In this document: positions 15,338-24,554 of the stretch, piece by piece | Layout of the letters: each line of letters begins with the position of its first letter | Position numbering within the stretch: the first letter of the stretch is position 1 | NCBI RefSeq assembly: GCF_900101765.1 | Contig: NZ_LT627735.1 | Coordinates: forward strand, 2,139,501-2,203,500 | DNA: 64,000 nt | Direction of reading: 5' to 3' | Source of the DNA: Nonlabens sp. Hel1_33_55 | GTDB taxonomy: Bacteria > Bacteroidota > Bacteroidia > Flavobacteriales > Flavobacteriaceae | Notes under the pieces: generated by a model | What the model saw: only the letters and a program-made list of their open reading frames with translations | Database searches by the model: none | Told to the model about the DNA's origin: nothing | Translations under genes and position numbers: made by a program

Positions 15338-15745
15338 CTAGTTTAAGAAAGCGCTAGCGATAGCATCTTTTGAAATAGGCTTGGTAATAAAGTTATGGAC
15401 AATGTCGTGGTTTTCGGCGCGATTGACCTCATCTGGATTGATAGTGGAACTAACTACATTAAGCTTGATATTACGCTCCAACATTTTATTAGCGTAAGGT
15501 TCCATTTTCTTTAAAAATTCCCATCCATTCATAATAGGCATATTAAGATCCAATAAAATGATGGTTGGTAAGGTTTCATTAGGATCATCGATGGCTTTTG
15601 CAAAATAATCTAGGGCATCCCTACCATTTTGAAATACCAAAAGCTCCTCTGCAAATGAATTTTTTTTGATCATCATGGATACCAGGCTCACATAAAGACG
15701 GTCATCATCAATGATACAGACTTTGGGAACTAGTGACTTATTCAT
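15338..15745 (-). CDS. Single-domain response regulator
   Basis: This 135-residue CheY-like receiver has no output domain. The acidic pocket is DDD (13-15), the phosphoacceptor is D66 in LLDLNMPIMNGW, and the conserved lysine is in ITKPIS near the C-terminus. It starts 2 bp after the histidine kinase stop, so the two form one operon and probably a pair. Such stand-alone receivers with PAS kinases are common in flavobacteria; targets are unknown. It is convergent with lspA, with only 12 bp between stops. Confidence 0.92.
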   Translation of the reverse strand: MNKSLVPKVCIIDDDRLYVSLVSMMIKKNSFAEELLVFQNGRDALDYFAKAIDDPNETLPTIILLDLNMPIMNGWEFLKKMEPYANKMLERNIKLNVVSSTINPDEVNRAENHDIVHNFITKPISKDAIASAFLN

Positions 15746-15747
15746 AC

Positions 15748-16842
15748 TTACAGTTTGATGGTAAATTTAGCACCTTTATCCTTCTTACTCTTGACAACTA
15801 TATCACCACCTAGCGCCTCTACTTGATTTTTTGCTAGAAACAGTCCCAATCCTTTCGTTTTACCGTTGGGATGTTCTTTATGATCTATTTTAAATAACTG
15901 CGATTGAATGCTATTTATATCCATACCGCAACCATTATCTTTTATCATCAAAAGCTTTTTGCCATCGGTGATTTTTGTACAGATCTTTATTATTAATGGA
16001 CGATCCTGAGATCGGTTTTCAATGGCATTAGAGATTAATGTATCTAAGATTCCCTGTAAGAAAGATGAAACATATTCTATTGAATTGAAGGCTGTAAAAT
16101 CTAATTGAACTTCTGCATCAATCCTTTCCAATTCTAGACTGTAGTTTTCTAGAACCTTTTTTACGCATTCATTAATATCGACAAACTTACGATTCGTGGC
16201 CTGCGAGTTGAGAGTGACTACTTGATTTAAGTGTTTAAGCGTTGTACTCAGACTAATCGATATTTCCTCTAGATAAGAATAGAAAACGGCAGATCTTTCG
16301 TCCTGCTTGATATCATTGAATAGTTCCAAAGTTAAGGCTAGGTTACTACTTTGGGATCGCAAATTGTGGGAGACTATATGTGCAAAGTGTAGTAATCGTT
16401 CGTTCTGTGCTTTGATGATCTCACTATGTTGCTTTACCTTTTCTTGATTCCTAATGTATTTATCAATGCTGGTGAAAATACCTCTAACAGCTACAATTTG
16501 TCTTGCTCGATTGTACTTAGGCTTTGCGGTAAAACGCATCCATATTTTTTCTTGATTGAAAGAGTTTAGAGCAATATCTGCTTCAAATGGTTTACCACTT
16601 AGACAAGTATCTAACATTTCAACAAAATCTTGTTTATTGAAAAATAATTTGGAGGCCTCACTTATGGATGGATTGATTTGGTCGGGAACGTTCAATATGG
16701 AACGTCCTATGGCATCCATATAAAACTTATCCTGTTTGAAGTAAATACTGTATACACCGGTTTTAGTTGCTGCCGCAACCTCTTCTAAAAAATAGGACTT
16801 ATCGTCACGACTTAATTTGAAATAATTAGGGTCTTGTAACAT
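15748..16842 (-). CDS. PAS-domain histidine kinase, cytoplasmic
   Basis: This 364-residue kinase has no transmembrane segment. A PAS-like sensor region occupies about 1-130. A short helix leads to the dimerisation helix with phosphoacceptor H159 (AHIVSHNLRSQSSN), an HNLR-type H-box. The ATPase domain shows DNGCGM and GKTKGLGLFLAKNQVEALGG. It would autophosphorylate in response to an unknown intracellular cue and pass phosphate to the adjacent receiver. No promoter element of the TAnnTTTG type was found in the 113 bp upstream. Confidence 0.92.
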   Translation of the reverse strand: MLQDPNYFKLSRDDKSYFLEEVAAATKTGVYSIYFKQDKFYMDAIGRSILNVPDQINPSISEASKLFFNKQDFVEMLDTCLSGKPFEADIALNSFNQEKIWMRFTAKPKYNRARQIVAVRGIFTSIDKYIRNQEKVKQHSEIIKAQNERLLHFAHIVSHNLRSQSSNLALTLELFNDIKQDERSAVFYSYLEEISISLSTTLKHLNQVVTLNSQATNRKFVDINECVKKVLENYSLELERIDAEVQLDFTAFNSIEYVSSFLQGILDTLISNAIENRSQDRPLIIKICTKITDGKKLLMIKDNGCGMDINSIQSQLFKIDHKEHPNGKTKGLGLFLAKNQVEALGGDIVVKSKKDKGAKFTIKL

Positions 16843-16955
16843 CTTATAGGGAAGTATGTTAGTATAACATTAAGGGTTGTTATGTGAAAATAAGCTAAAA
16901 TTTACGATTAAAAGACCACTAAGAAAGAATGTCAATTATTTCAATGAATAAATGA

Positions 16956-17525
16956 TTAGAAACTTATGATTCCAGATGGAGTAACTAACTGATTCATAGA
17001 AACATCTGATGGATCTGTAGATATTTCAAAATCAATAGGTTCAAATAGTGACACACCAACTTTAACGATGTCTGGTCTGCACTGACTTAAAAACCTATCG
17101 TAAAAGCCTTTACCGTATCCTACTCTATTACCTTTTTTATCAATTGCTAAAAGAGGCACAAAAACGACGTCGATATCTTTTGGGCTGACTTCAAACTGAT
17201 TTCCTTCGGGTTCTGGAATTCCGTAAGTATTGACTTTTATAACTGTTTGATCTGTCAATAAAAAATGAAGCATTTCCATGGTTTGGAAATTGCTTCGGGA
17301 TAAAATAATGTTCTTATCTCTACCTTGAAGAACATGCATGATATAATCTGTATCAACTTCCTTCTTTCCTTTGATTGATAAGAACAAATGAAAATTTTGC
17401 TTTGACCAAACATCCAGTTTGAGAAGATTATTAGCGATTTCAAGACTCATATCTTGAATTTGTTCATCGCTCAAAAGATCTCTTCTTTTTTGGAATTCTC
17501 TACGCAGGTTTCTTTTGCTTTGCAT
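16956..17525 (-). CDS. 5-formyltetrahydrofolate cyclo-ligase
   Basis: This 189-residue ATP-dependent enzyme converts 5-formyl-THF to 5,10-methenyl-THF in one-carbon metabolism. The family signature GYGKGFYDRFLSQ is present in the C-terminal half, preceded by the PLLAIDKKGNRVG block. The ATG at 17525 gives the usual N-terminus MQSKRNLRREFQKRR; an upstream in-frame alternative adds nine unconvincing residues. It overlaps the end of the desuccinylase gene by 26 bp, so it is part of the RimB-RimK-desuccinylase transcript. Confidence 0.92.
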   Translation of the reverse strand: MQSKRNLRREFQKRRDLLSDEQIQDMSLEIANNLLKLDVWSKQNFHLFLSIKGKKEVDTDYIMHVLQGRDKNIILSRSNFQTMEMLHFLLTDQTVIKVNTYGIPEPEGNQFEVSPKDIDVVFVPLLAIDKKGNRVGYGKGFYDRFLSQCRPDIVKVGVSLFEPIDFEISTDPSDVSMNQLVTPSGIISF

Positions 17526-18474
17526 CTTTACTGATATGAAATATAGCGTCACCTTGATAAACCAAAGGGCTGTGATTCACATTGAGTATAAAACCCGAAT
17601 TAGGCGATTTGACCTTGTGACGCATGGTGCCATATGGATCTGTAATTACAGCAAGAAATTCACCTTTTTCGACGCGCTTTCCATGACTGACTTTAGGATG
17701 TAGCAATCCGCTGTATTTTGCCCTGAGCCATTTAGATTCCTTAATAACATTCACAGGAAAATCAGGCTCAATCAATAAATCAGGTTGTGAGAGCATTCCC
17801 AGGTGATTTAAAACTCTAATAGCTCCATTGACCGCAACTCCTGTGATATTTTTATCACTCTGCTGGGATTTACCACCTTCGAACAAAAGATATTTTTTCC
17901 CAAGTTTACCGCAAGTCTCTCTAAACGTCTTATTGATGTTTCTACTATGCACCAAAAAGGGCGGATGAAATATCCTCGCAAGTTCAAGACTTTCCAACTC
18001 CATGGGATCTACTCTCATTTGTGGAGCATTGAAACGTTGAGCACCACCAGTATGGAAATCCATAATTAAATCCACGTGTGGCAATATGTTGTTAGTTACT
18101 TGATAAGCAAACCTACTGGCTAGTGAGCCGTTTTTAGTTCCAGGAAAAACCCTATTGAGATCACGCCCATCGGGAAATTCCCGTTGCATGTTCAGGAATC
18201 CAAAAATATTTACCACAGGCATCGCTATGATCATTCCTTTCTTGGGCTTAGCTACCTTTTTAGATATCAATTGACGTACTGCCTCGACACCATTAAATTC
18301 ATCGCCGTGAACGCCTCCAGTCAATAAGACTACAGGACCATCTACTTTTGCTCTATGAATGATTACTGGCACATCAACCACCGTTGTGGTATAAAGTCGC
18401 GCCATATTAAAATTGAGCGTATGACTGGATCCAGGTTTGATAACCGTATCCAGAATGACAATCTCTTTTTTCAT
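17500..18474 (-). CDS. Succinylglutamate desuccinylase/aspartoacylase-family protein
   Basis: This 324-residue zinc carboxypeptidase-like hydrolase has H56 and E59 in GGVHGDEFNG as the first metal ligands. DFHTGG (about 140) carries the third histidine region. The C-terminal part (SGLLHPKVSHGKRVEKGE) resembles a biotinyl/lipoyl-like beta domain often attached to this family. The true substrate is unknown; cleavage of an amide-linked glutamate or similar group would fit the RimK neighbour. The ATG at 18474 lies one base after the rimK stop; an in-frame TTG at 18492 is the alternative. It is coupled to rimK upstream and to the 5-FTHF ligase downstream. Confidence 0.88.
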   Translation of the reverse strand: MKKEIVILDTVIKPGSSHTLNFNMARLYTTTVVDVPVIIHRAKVDGPVVLLTGGVHGDEFNGVEAVRQLISKKVAKPKKGMIIAMPVVNIFGFLNMQREFPDGRDLNRVFPGTKNGSLASRFAYQVTNNILPHVDLIMDFHTGGAQRFNAPQMRVDPMELESLELARIFHPPFLVHSRNINKTFRETCGKLGKKYLLFEGGKSQQSDKNITGVAVNGAIRVLNHLGMLSQPDLLIEPDFPVNVIKESKWLRAKYSGLLHPKVSHGKRVEKGEFLAVITDPYGTMRHKVKSPNSGFILNVNHSPLVYQGDAIFHISKDAKQKKPA

Positions 18475-18475
18475 G

Positions 18476-19348
18476 TTAGGTGCTTTTTTCAATGTACTTG
18501 ATTATCTCTTTTGCAATGTTATGCTGCGTTGCAGCCTCAATACCTTCTAGACCTGGTGAGCTATTCACTTCAAGAATCAATGGACCACGACTGCTTTGTA
18601 ATAAGTCTACTCCACAAACACCTAATCCTAAAGATTTTGCTGCTGCTATCGCTGTATATTCTTCTTCTTTTGAAAGCTTGATTTTTGTGGCCGTGCCGCC
18701 ACGGTGTAGGTTGGATCTAAACTCGCCTTTTTGAGCTTGTCGCTTCATGGCACCCACGACTTTATCGCCTACAACAAAGGCTCTCAAGTCAGCGCCACCA
18801 GCTTCCTTAATAAATTCTTGAACGATAACTCTAGATTCTAATGTGTTATAAGCTTCCAGAATAGCCTCAGCATTTTCATAATCTTCTGCGAGATTGACGC
18901 CTATACCTTGTGTACCTTCCAATACCTTGATGATACATGGTGGTCCATCGACCATTTGCAGAATGGTAGAAGTATGCTTGCCAAAATTTGTGAATACCGT
19001 CTTAGGCATTCCAACTCCAGAGCTGCTCAGTCGTTGCAGACTTTGCAATTTGTCCCGACTGCGCACTAATGCTTGCGAGCTTACCGTGGTAAAACAATGC
19101 ATCGCCTCGAATTGCCTCACAATCGCCGTCCCATAAAACGTAATGCTGGCACCTATTCTAGGAACAATTGCATCTGGTTTGTCCAGACGCTCGCCCTTAT
19201 AATAAACAGTGGGTTTTTGTTTTTCAAGTTTGATATCGCATTTAAGTGGGTCAATCACTCTTACCACATGTCCAGCCTTTGCGGCTTCTTCTACCATGCG
19301 GGCAGTGCTATAAATATTCTTACTTCTTGAAAGAATGTCAATCTTCAT
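18476..19348 (-). CDS. rimK: RimK-family ATP-grasp alpha-L-glutamate ligase
   Basis: This 290-residue ATP-grasp ligase adds glutamate residues to a protein C-terminus (ribosomal protein S6 in the classic case) or to a small molecule. ATP-grasp motifs seen are IIKVLEGTQGIGV (ATP-binding loop), EFIKEAGGADLRAFVVG and EVNSSPGLEGIE (metal-binding Glu/Asn). It overlaps the upstream RimB-like protease by 11 bp and is 1 bp from the desuccinylase. This three-gene order is conserved across flavobacteria as I recall. The actual target in this organism is not shown by the sequence. Confidence 0.93.
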   Translation of the reverse strand: MKIDILSRSKNIYSTARMVEEAAKAGHVVRVIDPLKCDIKLEKQKPTVYYKGERLDKPDAIVPRIGASITFYGTAIVRQFEAMHCFTTVSSQALVRSRDKLQSLQRLSSSGVGMPKTVFTNFGKHTSTILQMVDGPPCIIKVLEGTQGIGVNLAEDYENAEAILEAYNTLESRVIVQEFIKEAGGADLRAFVVGDKVVGAMKRQAQKGEFRSNLHRGGTATKIKLSKEEEYTAIAAAKSLGLGVCGVDLLQSSRGPLILEVNSSPGLEGIEAATQHNIAKEIIKYIEKST

Positions 19349-19808
19349 GTTGTGTCTGTAAAAAGGAGATGTCCTGGAGCTCAGGATCTACTATAAATTT
19401 TTTGGATAGAAACTTACGTCCCAATAATACCGGGAACCTCATATCTTCCCTATTGTTGAGTGTTAGTGAGATCTTGTAGAGCTTGGTAAAAAGTCTAATG
19501 TTGGACTGTACCTCATAACGCTGGTCAAGAATCCCATTACTGCTGCGTACCGTGGTCACCTCATAATCTGAAAATTCGAGTCTCTGGCCGTGAAATTGAG
19601 GGTGCGATTCGTCTAGAAAAATAGCGCAGAGTGTACCATCTTTTTCTTCAATATCCTTACAATGAATGCTGGAAGTGTACGCACCTGTATCGATCTTAAT
19701 ATCGATACCTTCAAAGTTGAGCTTGGGAAAATCGGCTTTATCTGTGCGGCCTATGATCGTTTTTTTGCTTTTGATTGCTCTTGTTTTAGAGCCGCAATTT
19801 ACAAAGGT
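19338..19808 (-). CDS. RimB-like retropepsin-fold protease, start codon unresolved
   Basis: An open frame of about 157 codons runs from just after a stop (TAA at 19809-19811) to the stop at 19338. It contains TIIGRTDKADFP, the aspartyl-protease-like IDIKIDTGAYTSS, HCKDIEE and the family C-terminus (RFPVLLGRKFLSKKFIVDP). This is the ATP-dependent zinc protease/RimB family that accompanies RimK. No ATG, GTG or TTG lies in frame before the conserved part; the first is a GTG at 19559 that would remove the DTGA motif. Either a rare start such as ATT/ATC is used, or a frameshift lies in the A7 run just before TIIGR. The coordinates give the open frame, not a proven start. Confidence 0.75.
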   Translation of the reverse strand, partial: TFVNCGSKTRAIKSKKTIIGRTDKADFPKLNFEGIDIKIDTGAYTSSIHCKDIEEKDGTLCAIFLDESHPQFHGQRLEFSDYEVTTVRSSNGILDQRYEVQSNIRLFTKLYKISLTLNNREDMRFPVLLGRKFLSKKFIVDPELQDISFLQTQHED

Positions 19809-19857
19809 TTAACGTGCAAGACTGCCTATGTACTATTAAAAGGGATGATGTTTATAT

Positions 19858-19873
19858 CGCTTTCGCGAAAGCG
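19858..19873. repeat. Dispersed palindrome, copy 7 (3' of esterase)
   Basis: Perfect 16-mer, 62 bp behind the stop of the minus-strand esterase and upstream of the RimB-like protease. Confidence 0.95.
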
Positions 19874-19935
19874 AACTCATTCAAAATCTCATAATAACAA
19901 CTAGCTTATTTATCTTGAGTTCAAGAAAATGAATA

Positions 19936-20778
19936 CTATTCATCCATGAAATCCCTAACCTCCTGAAATCTATCATTCCATGGCCAGAATAGCTGTGATA
20001 CCATGGGAATATGCGACTTGTCCAACCATTGAATGCTGACATCTGGCTGGAATTTATTCAATTTTGCCACAAACCTCTCGTTGCTGGTGATGATGGATTT
20101 ATAGGTTTCACGACCTGTATATATTTTTATTTTGGGAGTTTCACTATCAATGTAATTTATGGGCGAAGTGCTTTTCCAGACCTCTGGATTGTTGGTCCAT
20201 GTAGCGATATAATCCTGACCTGAAGTTGGCGGGTTGGTCTTAAAATAGGTTTCCATATCCAGTCCAGCCGCATCGTTAAGAATGATTCCCTTAACCTCAT
20301 CTGGCTGAATTCCATAGTCCGGATTCATCGCAGCTAGGGCGACAAGATGCGCACCAGCGCTGTGTCCAGTGAGATAAATCCTATCTGGATCACCTCCATA
20401 ATCCTCAATATTGTTGAGTACCCATTTTATACTGGTAGCGATTTGCATTGTCATGGTTTCCACATCCACAATAGGACTTTTTGTGTAATCTGGTAAGACC
20501 GTCACCATATCATGTTTAGCAAAGTTCCTTCCTACATAATTATACAAACCTTTTCTACCGCTATTCCAATTGCCGCCATAGACAAATACAAGAACGGGTA
20601 ATAGTTCATCGCTTGCCTTAGTGCTGGTAAAAACGTTTAGTTTTGGAGTATCTTCTACATTACCGACGTGACTACCGTAATCAATGTTTGAATGCTTTTT
20701 TACAGAGCAGGAAGTCATCCCTAAAAACAATATGGAGATCATAGGATAGAGGATCAGGTAACTAAATTTGGGATTCAT
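19936..20778 (-). CDS. Alpha/beta-hydrolase lipoprotein (esterase/lipase, BD-FAE type)
   Basis: The 280-residue product has a lipoprotein signal (SILFLGMTSC, C24). The fold signature is YGGNW (67-71, the oxyanion block, usually HGGxW) and the nucleophile elbow GHSAG (S140). The catalytic Asp and His are expected in the C-terminal third (a His in WLDKSHIPM is the likely acid-base residue). It should act on small esters or acylated sugars at the cell envelope. It is a single gene with its own 3' palindrome copy, divergent from the DUF2071 gene. Confidence 0.85.
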   Translation of the reverse strand: MNPKFSYLILYPMISILFLGMTSCSVKKHSNIDYGSHVGNVEDTPKLNVFTSTKASDELLPVLVFVYGGNWNSGRKGLYNYVGRNFAKHDMVTVLPDYTKSPIVDVETMTMQIATSIKWVLNNIEDYGGDPDRIYLTGHSAGAHLVALAAMNPDYGIQPDEVKGIILNDAAGLDMETYFKTNPPTSGQDYIATWTNNPEVWKSTSPINYIDSETPKIKIYTGRETYKSIITSNERFVAKLNKFQPDVSIQWLDKSHIPMVSQLFWPWNDRFQEVRDFMDE

Positions 20779-20919
20779 TAAATATTATTTGTCGACTATC
20801 TACGCTTTTAACCGCTGATTGGTTTTGTTCGTATTTAAAGATACCTATAATTATGATGTCATAACCCTTGTTAACTCTGCCTTCACTTAAATAATCTTCA
20901 TATTAATTACTTTTATCAT

Positions 20920-21618
20920 ATGTCATTTTTAACCTCTACATGGAGTTATCTTCCATTTGCAAATTTTAAGGTAGAACCAGCGTTGCTGGAACCATATCTT
21001 CCTAAAGGAACTGAACTCGATTTGCGTGGCGCATGTGCAGATATCAGCCTTGTAGGATTGCGTTTTGAAAATACTCGCATCCTAAACCTGCCAGTTCCAT
21101 TCCATATTAATTTTAGCGAGATAAATCTGCGTTTCTATGTACGGCAGCCAGGTAGTAATCGCCGTGGCGTTGTTTTTATAAAAGAAATTGTGGACAAACC
21201 ACTAATTACACTGGTTGCCAATAAGCTATACAATGAGCGCTATGAAACTATGCCGCTTGATTTTGCACTCAAAGAGAATGATCAATCCAATAAAGTTACC
21301 TACCGGTGGAAACCTAAGGAATGGCAGCAATTAAGTGCCTCATACCTGCCAAAAGCGTTGCCTATTGAACAAGGAAGCAACGAGCAATTTATACTGGAGC
21401 GTTACTACGGTTACTCATCCTATGATGCGCAAACTACCTATGAATATGAAGTGTGTCACGCCAGCTGGAAACACTATAAAGTAACCGATTTCGAACTAAG
21501 CGTGAATTTTGAACAAACCTATGGAAGTGCTTTTGCCGTTCTGGACACCTTGCAACCAGACAGTGTGATGATGGCACACGGCTCCAGAATTTCCATAGAA
21601 AACAAAAGAAAGTTGTAA
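20920..21618 (+). CDS. DUF2071 (YqjF-like) protein
   Basis: This 232-residue cytoplasmic protein matches DUF2071/YqjF in overall pattern (FLTSTWSYLPFANFKVEPALLEPYLPKG at the start in two halves, ADISLVGLRFENTRI, NLRFYVR). Members are beta-rich and related to acetoacetate-decarboxylase-like folds; no function is established. It has no signal peptide. A degenerate palindrome copy lies 18 bp behind the stop, followed by a bidirectional terminator shared with the convergent barrel gene. Confidence 0.85.
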   Translation: MSFLTSTWSYLPFANFKVEPALLEPYLPKGTELDLRGACADISLVGLRFENTRILNLPVPFHINFSEINLRFYVRQPGSNRRGVVFIKEIVDKPLITLVANKLYNERYETMPLDFALKENDQSNKVTYRWKPKEWQQLSASYLPKALPIEQGSNEQFILERYYGYSSYDAQTTYEYEVCHASWKHYKVTDFELSVNFEQTYGSAFAVLDTLQPDSVMMAHGSRISIENKRKL

Positions 21619-21636
21619 TTAGAAATTGAATGTTAT

Positions 21637-21652
21637 CGCTTTAGCGAAAGCG
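21637..21652. repeat. Dispersed palindrome, copy 8 (one mismatch)
   Basis: CGCTTTAGCGAAAGCG, one base from the perfect palindrome, 18 bp after the DUF2071 stop. Confidence 0.9.
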
Positions 21653-21668
21653 AAATTTCCCAAAAACA

Positions 21669-21696
21669 AAAGGCAACATTTAAAAATGTTGCCTTT
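21669..21696. terminator. Bidirectional terminator
   Basis: Perfect 12-bp arms AAAGGCAACATT/AATGTTGCCTTT with a TAAA loop lie between convergent genes; the A/T flanks serve both strands. Confidence 0.9.
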
Positions 21697-21718
21697 CAAA
21701 TTTCAATCATTTATATCT

Positions 21719-24475
21719 CTACAGATCATACTTCACTTGCAGATACACATATCTAGGTAACACAAAGTTTTGTGTGGTGCTGGAAACTATGAAACCACCG
21801 CCAGCAGAAGCACTTACAATAGCCTGCGTATTTGTCAAGTTAGTCGCTGCAACTTTATATTCCCATTTAGAATCTGGTTTATTGTAGTATAAGCTCGTTT
21901 CCAAGAAATCATAATTTTGATTTGTCAGGTCACCACTAAATAGATTCAGATCATATTCTGCAACTAATTGTAATGCCTCGCCTATCTGCCAGTCAGCGTC
22001 GATAGAAAAAGTATTGGTTGTAAAATTAGTGACCTGTAAACCTTGATCGACATTCTGTAAATTGAGGCTGTAGTTCAGGTCAAAATTGACTCCATCATCC
22101 CAGTTACTGCGTAACCCAGCAGAATACGTTTGTGTGAAGTTTTTCAACTCTTGGTTTTGGCCTCTATTGACGTTGTTGAAAGATGAAAAATTCATACTGG
22201 CACCTACGCTAGCATTAATTTTACCAAACTCGCGACTGAATCTACCGTTCCCACCAAATGATTCTTGCGCAAACTGTGAATTGATGGGCGTTGATATCTG
22301 GTTGATCCCATCTGGTGTGAAGCTGTTCTGAATTGCATCACGTTGCTTTGTATAATTCAAGCCGCCAAAAATGGTGGTGTAATTAAACATATTGAAGTTT
22401 CTATAATTAATTCTGAATGCATCATTTATAGCTCCTTCCAATTGATTGTTACCACTACTCAAAGAGTTGTAATTACCAAAAACTAAAGCTTGCGCATAAT
22501 TATTCACATCTGAGAATGTCAAGGTTTCATTGTAATTGAAGGATAAGCTTTCAGAAGATTTCAAGTCAAATCTTATATCTAAATCAGGTAATATTCTATT
22601 GGTTTTGATTTCATTAGTTGAGCCATTCTGCTCATCCTTTGTAGAAATGCTATGATAATTAAAACCTGGAGTAATTGTGAATTTACCGGTGATGACTTTA
22701 TAGTGCAGGCCGGCATAAACATCATTGTAGTTGTATTGAACATCATTCACCAGATCAGAATCTGTTAGATCATTTCTAGACTGATTGTCTAGAATTTGAA
22801 AGATGCTGGAGTTATAATCTTGCTGGGCAAAAATTCCACCAACAGTAACATTAAGATTGCTGATCTTATTTAGGATATACCAATAGTCAACCTTAGCATC
22901 AAGTCTGCTGGTTTGAACTAGATTGTTTTGATTGATGTTATAAGGATCTGCTTGAGTAAGACCTAAACGTCCATTAAATGGCTCTGGATCCTGCTGATTT
23001 TGAATATCTCTAATGGCGTTATAAAAAGGATCTTCTTCTTGATTGATGTATCGGCTTTCTAAAGAGAAGATACTGCGATCACCTGCGGTATAATAACCAT
23101 TCAAGCTTTGATCGATCACTACTGGACGCTGAGAGTCAAGTTGACCAATGTTTTCTACTACATTTTCAGTGCCTCCATTTTCAACTGGTTCTATACGAGA
23201 AGAGACAAAATTTGAAGTCTCTGTGACATCAGTGATGTTTATCTGACCGTTATAATCTAAAGTAAGGTTTGAATTAGGCTTATAATCTGCCCCTAATTTA
23301 AAAATGGCCAGATCGTTTTCTTGAAAAGATACATCCCTGATATCTTCTTGAATACCACCTTCTAGACCATCATCCGGAACATCTGCATACAAGCGATTTT
23401 GGATTGTACTATCATCGGTACGAGTTTTAGAGAAAATTGCAAATCCGCTAATGTCTAGACTTTCACTTGCTTTAAAGGCTGCATTAAAGGCCGCAAACTT
23501 ACTCTCAATGTTGACTGCCTGATTCTGACGGAAGGTTGTAAAACCAGAAGTACCTACACCAGTACCAACATTGGAACCTGCGTCTGAGGTGTTGCTAAAA
23601 CTTCTTCCAGTAAAACGAGCATAATCTCTAAAGCTAAATGCTGGGATTCCTAAATTATTAAAGTCCGTCAGGATATTAACTGATAAGTCAGGACTGTAGT
23701 AAAAAGCTTTTGGTTTGACTTGATATCTTACATCATCATTACCATAACCACCTGCTGCTGTAATCTCACCAAACCAGAATTTCTCTTTTCCTTCTTTTAA
23801 TCTAATGTTGATGGCAACCCTATCCTGATCATTTCCCACACCTTTGAGCTGGCTCACATTATTGAAGTTTTTGAGAACCTCAACTTTTGAAATAGCATCT
23901 GCAGGGATGTTTTTAGTTGCAAGTCGTGTATCTCCTTCAAAGAACTCTTTCCCGTTGATGAAGACACGTTCAACGGCTTTCCCTTCTACCTGGACATCGC
24001 CATCTTCGCTGACTTCCATACCAGGTAATTTTTTGAGTACATCTTCTAATCTTCTTTCGGTTCCATTGGTAAAACTATCGGAGTTATAAACGATGGTATC
24101 TCCTTTAATGGTAACCGGCATCTCGTATACGATACTTATAGCGTCCAATTGATCTGCTCCATCCAACATGATAAAGTTTTTAGTCATGTCTGACTGTATC
24201 TTAGTCACGGTCTCTTCTATAGGTTTTAAACCTAAAAAAGAAACTTTAAGAACGTAAGTGCTGTCTTGTTTAAGATTAAGGAGTTGGTAGCGACCTTCTG
24301 TATTTGTGATTCCAAAGGCTCCCAAGGTATTGTTGGATCCATAGGCAATTACATTTGCCATAGGTACTGGTGTGCCTAAACTATCGACAACAACTCCAGT
24401 AATTTTTACAGATTGAGCGTTTGCAGCAATAGCCATCAAAAACATTCCTGTAATGAGAAGTAATATTTTATTCAT
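21719..24475 (-). CDS. TonB-receptor-like outer membrane barrel with CarboxypepD_reg domain
   Basis: The 918-residue product has a signal peptide (MNKILLLITGMFLMAIAANAQ). Residues about 23-105 form a carboxypeptidase-regulatory-like beta-sandwich (GVVVDSLGTPVPMANV, NTEGRYQLLNL). About 115-225 form a plug-like domain (VLKKLPGMEVSEDGDVQVEGK), and the remainder is a large beta-barrel of the outer-membrane-barrel-3 type ending in an aromatic strand (VYLQVKYDL). The plug and barrel suggest outer-membrane import or secretion linked to TonB, but the substrate is unknown. A terminator separates it from the upstream GLPGLI gene, so it probably has its own promoter. Confidence 0.9.
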   Translation of the reverse strand: MNKILLLITGMFLMAIAANAQSVKITGVVVDSLGTPVPMANVIAYGSNNTLGAFGITNTEGRYQLLNLKQDSTYVLKVSFLGLKPIEETVTKIQSDMTKNFIMLDGADQLDAISIVYEMPVTIKGDTIVYNSDSFTNGTERRLEDVLKKLPGMEVSEDGDVQVEGKAVERVFINGKEFFEGDTRLATKNIPADAISKVEVLKNFNNVSQLKGVGNDQDRVAINIRLKEGKEKFWFGEITAAGGYGNDDVRYQVKPKAFYYSPDLSVNILTDFNNLGIPAFSFRDYARFTGRSFSNTSDAGSNVGTGVGTSGFTTFRQNQAVNIESKFAAFNAAFKASESLDISGFAIFSKTRTDDSTIQNRLYADVPDDGLEGGIQEDIRDVSFQENDLAIFKLGADYKPNSNLTLDYNGQINITDVTETSNFVSSRIEPVENGGTENVVENIGQLDSQRPVVIDQSLNGYYTAGDRSIFSLESRYINQEEDPFYNAIRDIQNQQDPEPFNGRLGLTQADPYNINQNNLVQTSRLDAKVDYWYILNKISNLNVTVGGIFAQQDYNSSIFQILDNQSRNDLTDSDLVNDVQYNYNDVYAGLHYKVITGKFTITPGFNYHSISTKDEQNGSTNEIKTNRILPDLDIRFDLKSSESLSFNYNETLTFSDVNNYAQALVFGNYNSLSSGNNQLEGAINDAFRINYRNFNMFNYTTIFGGLNYTKQRDAIQNSFTPDGINQISTPINSQFAQESFGGNGRFSREFGKINASVGASMNFSSFNNVNRGQNQELKNFTQTYSAGLRSNWDDGVNFDLNYSLNLQNVDQGLQVTNFTTNTFSIDADWQIGEALQLVAEYDLNLFSGDLTNQNYDFLETSLYYNKPDSKWEYKVAATNLTNTQAIVSASAGGGFIVSSTTQNFVLPRYVYLQVKYDL

Positions 24476-24504
24476 CAGTTTGATTAGTTAGTTAGGTATT
24501 AAAA

Positions 24505-24526
24505 AGCGAGGATATCAATCCTCGCT
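24505..24526 (-). terminator. Terminator of the GLPGLI gene at 24555
   Basis: Arms AGCGAGGAT/ATCCTCGCT with a 4-nt loop; on the minus strand the stem is followed by TTTTTAA. It separates the GLPGLI unit from the barrel gene. Confidence 0.85.
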
Positions 24527-24554
24527 CATTCTGTTGTTTTATTTGAAACTAATT

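Noticed and set aside
19662..19904. Plus-strand 80-codon ORF near 19.8 kb
   Set aside because: It is antisense to the RimB-like protease, whose minus-strand frame carries recognisable motifs.
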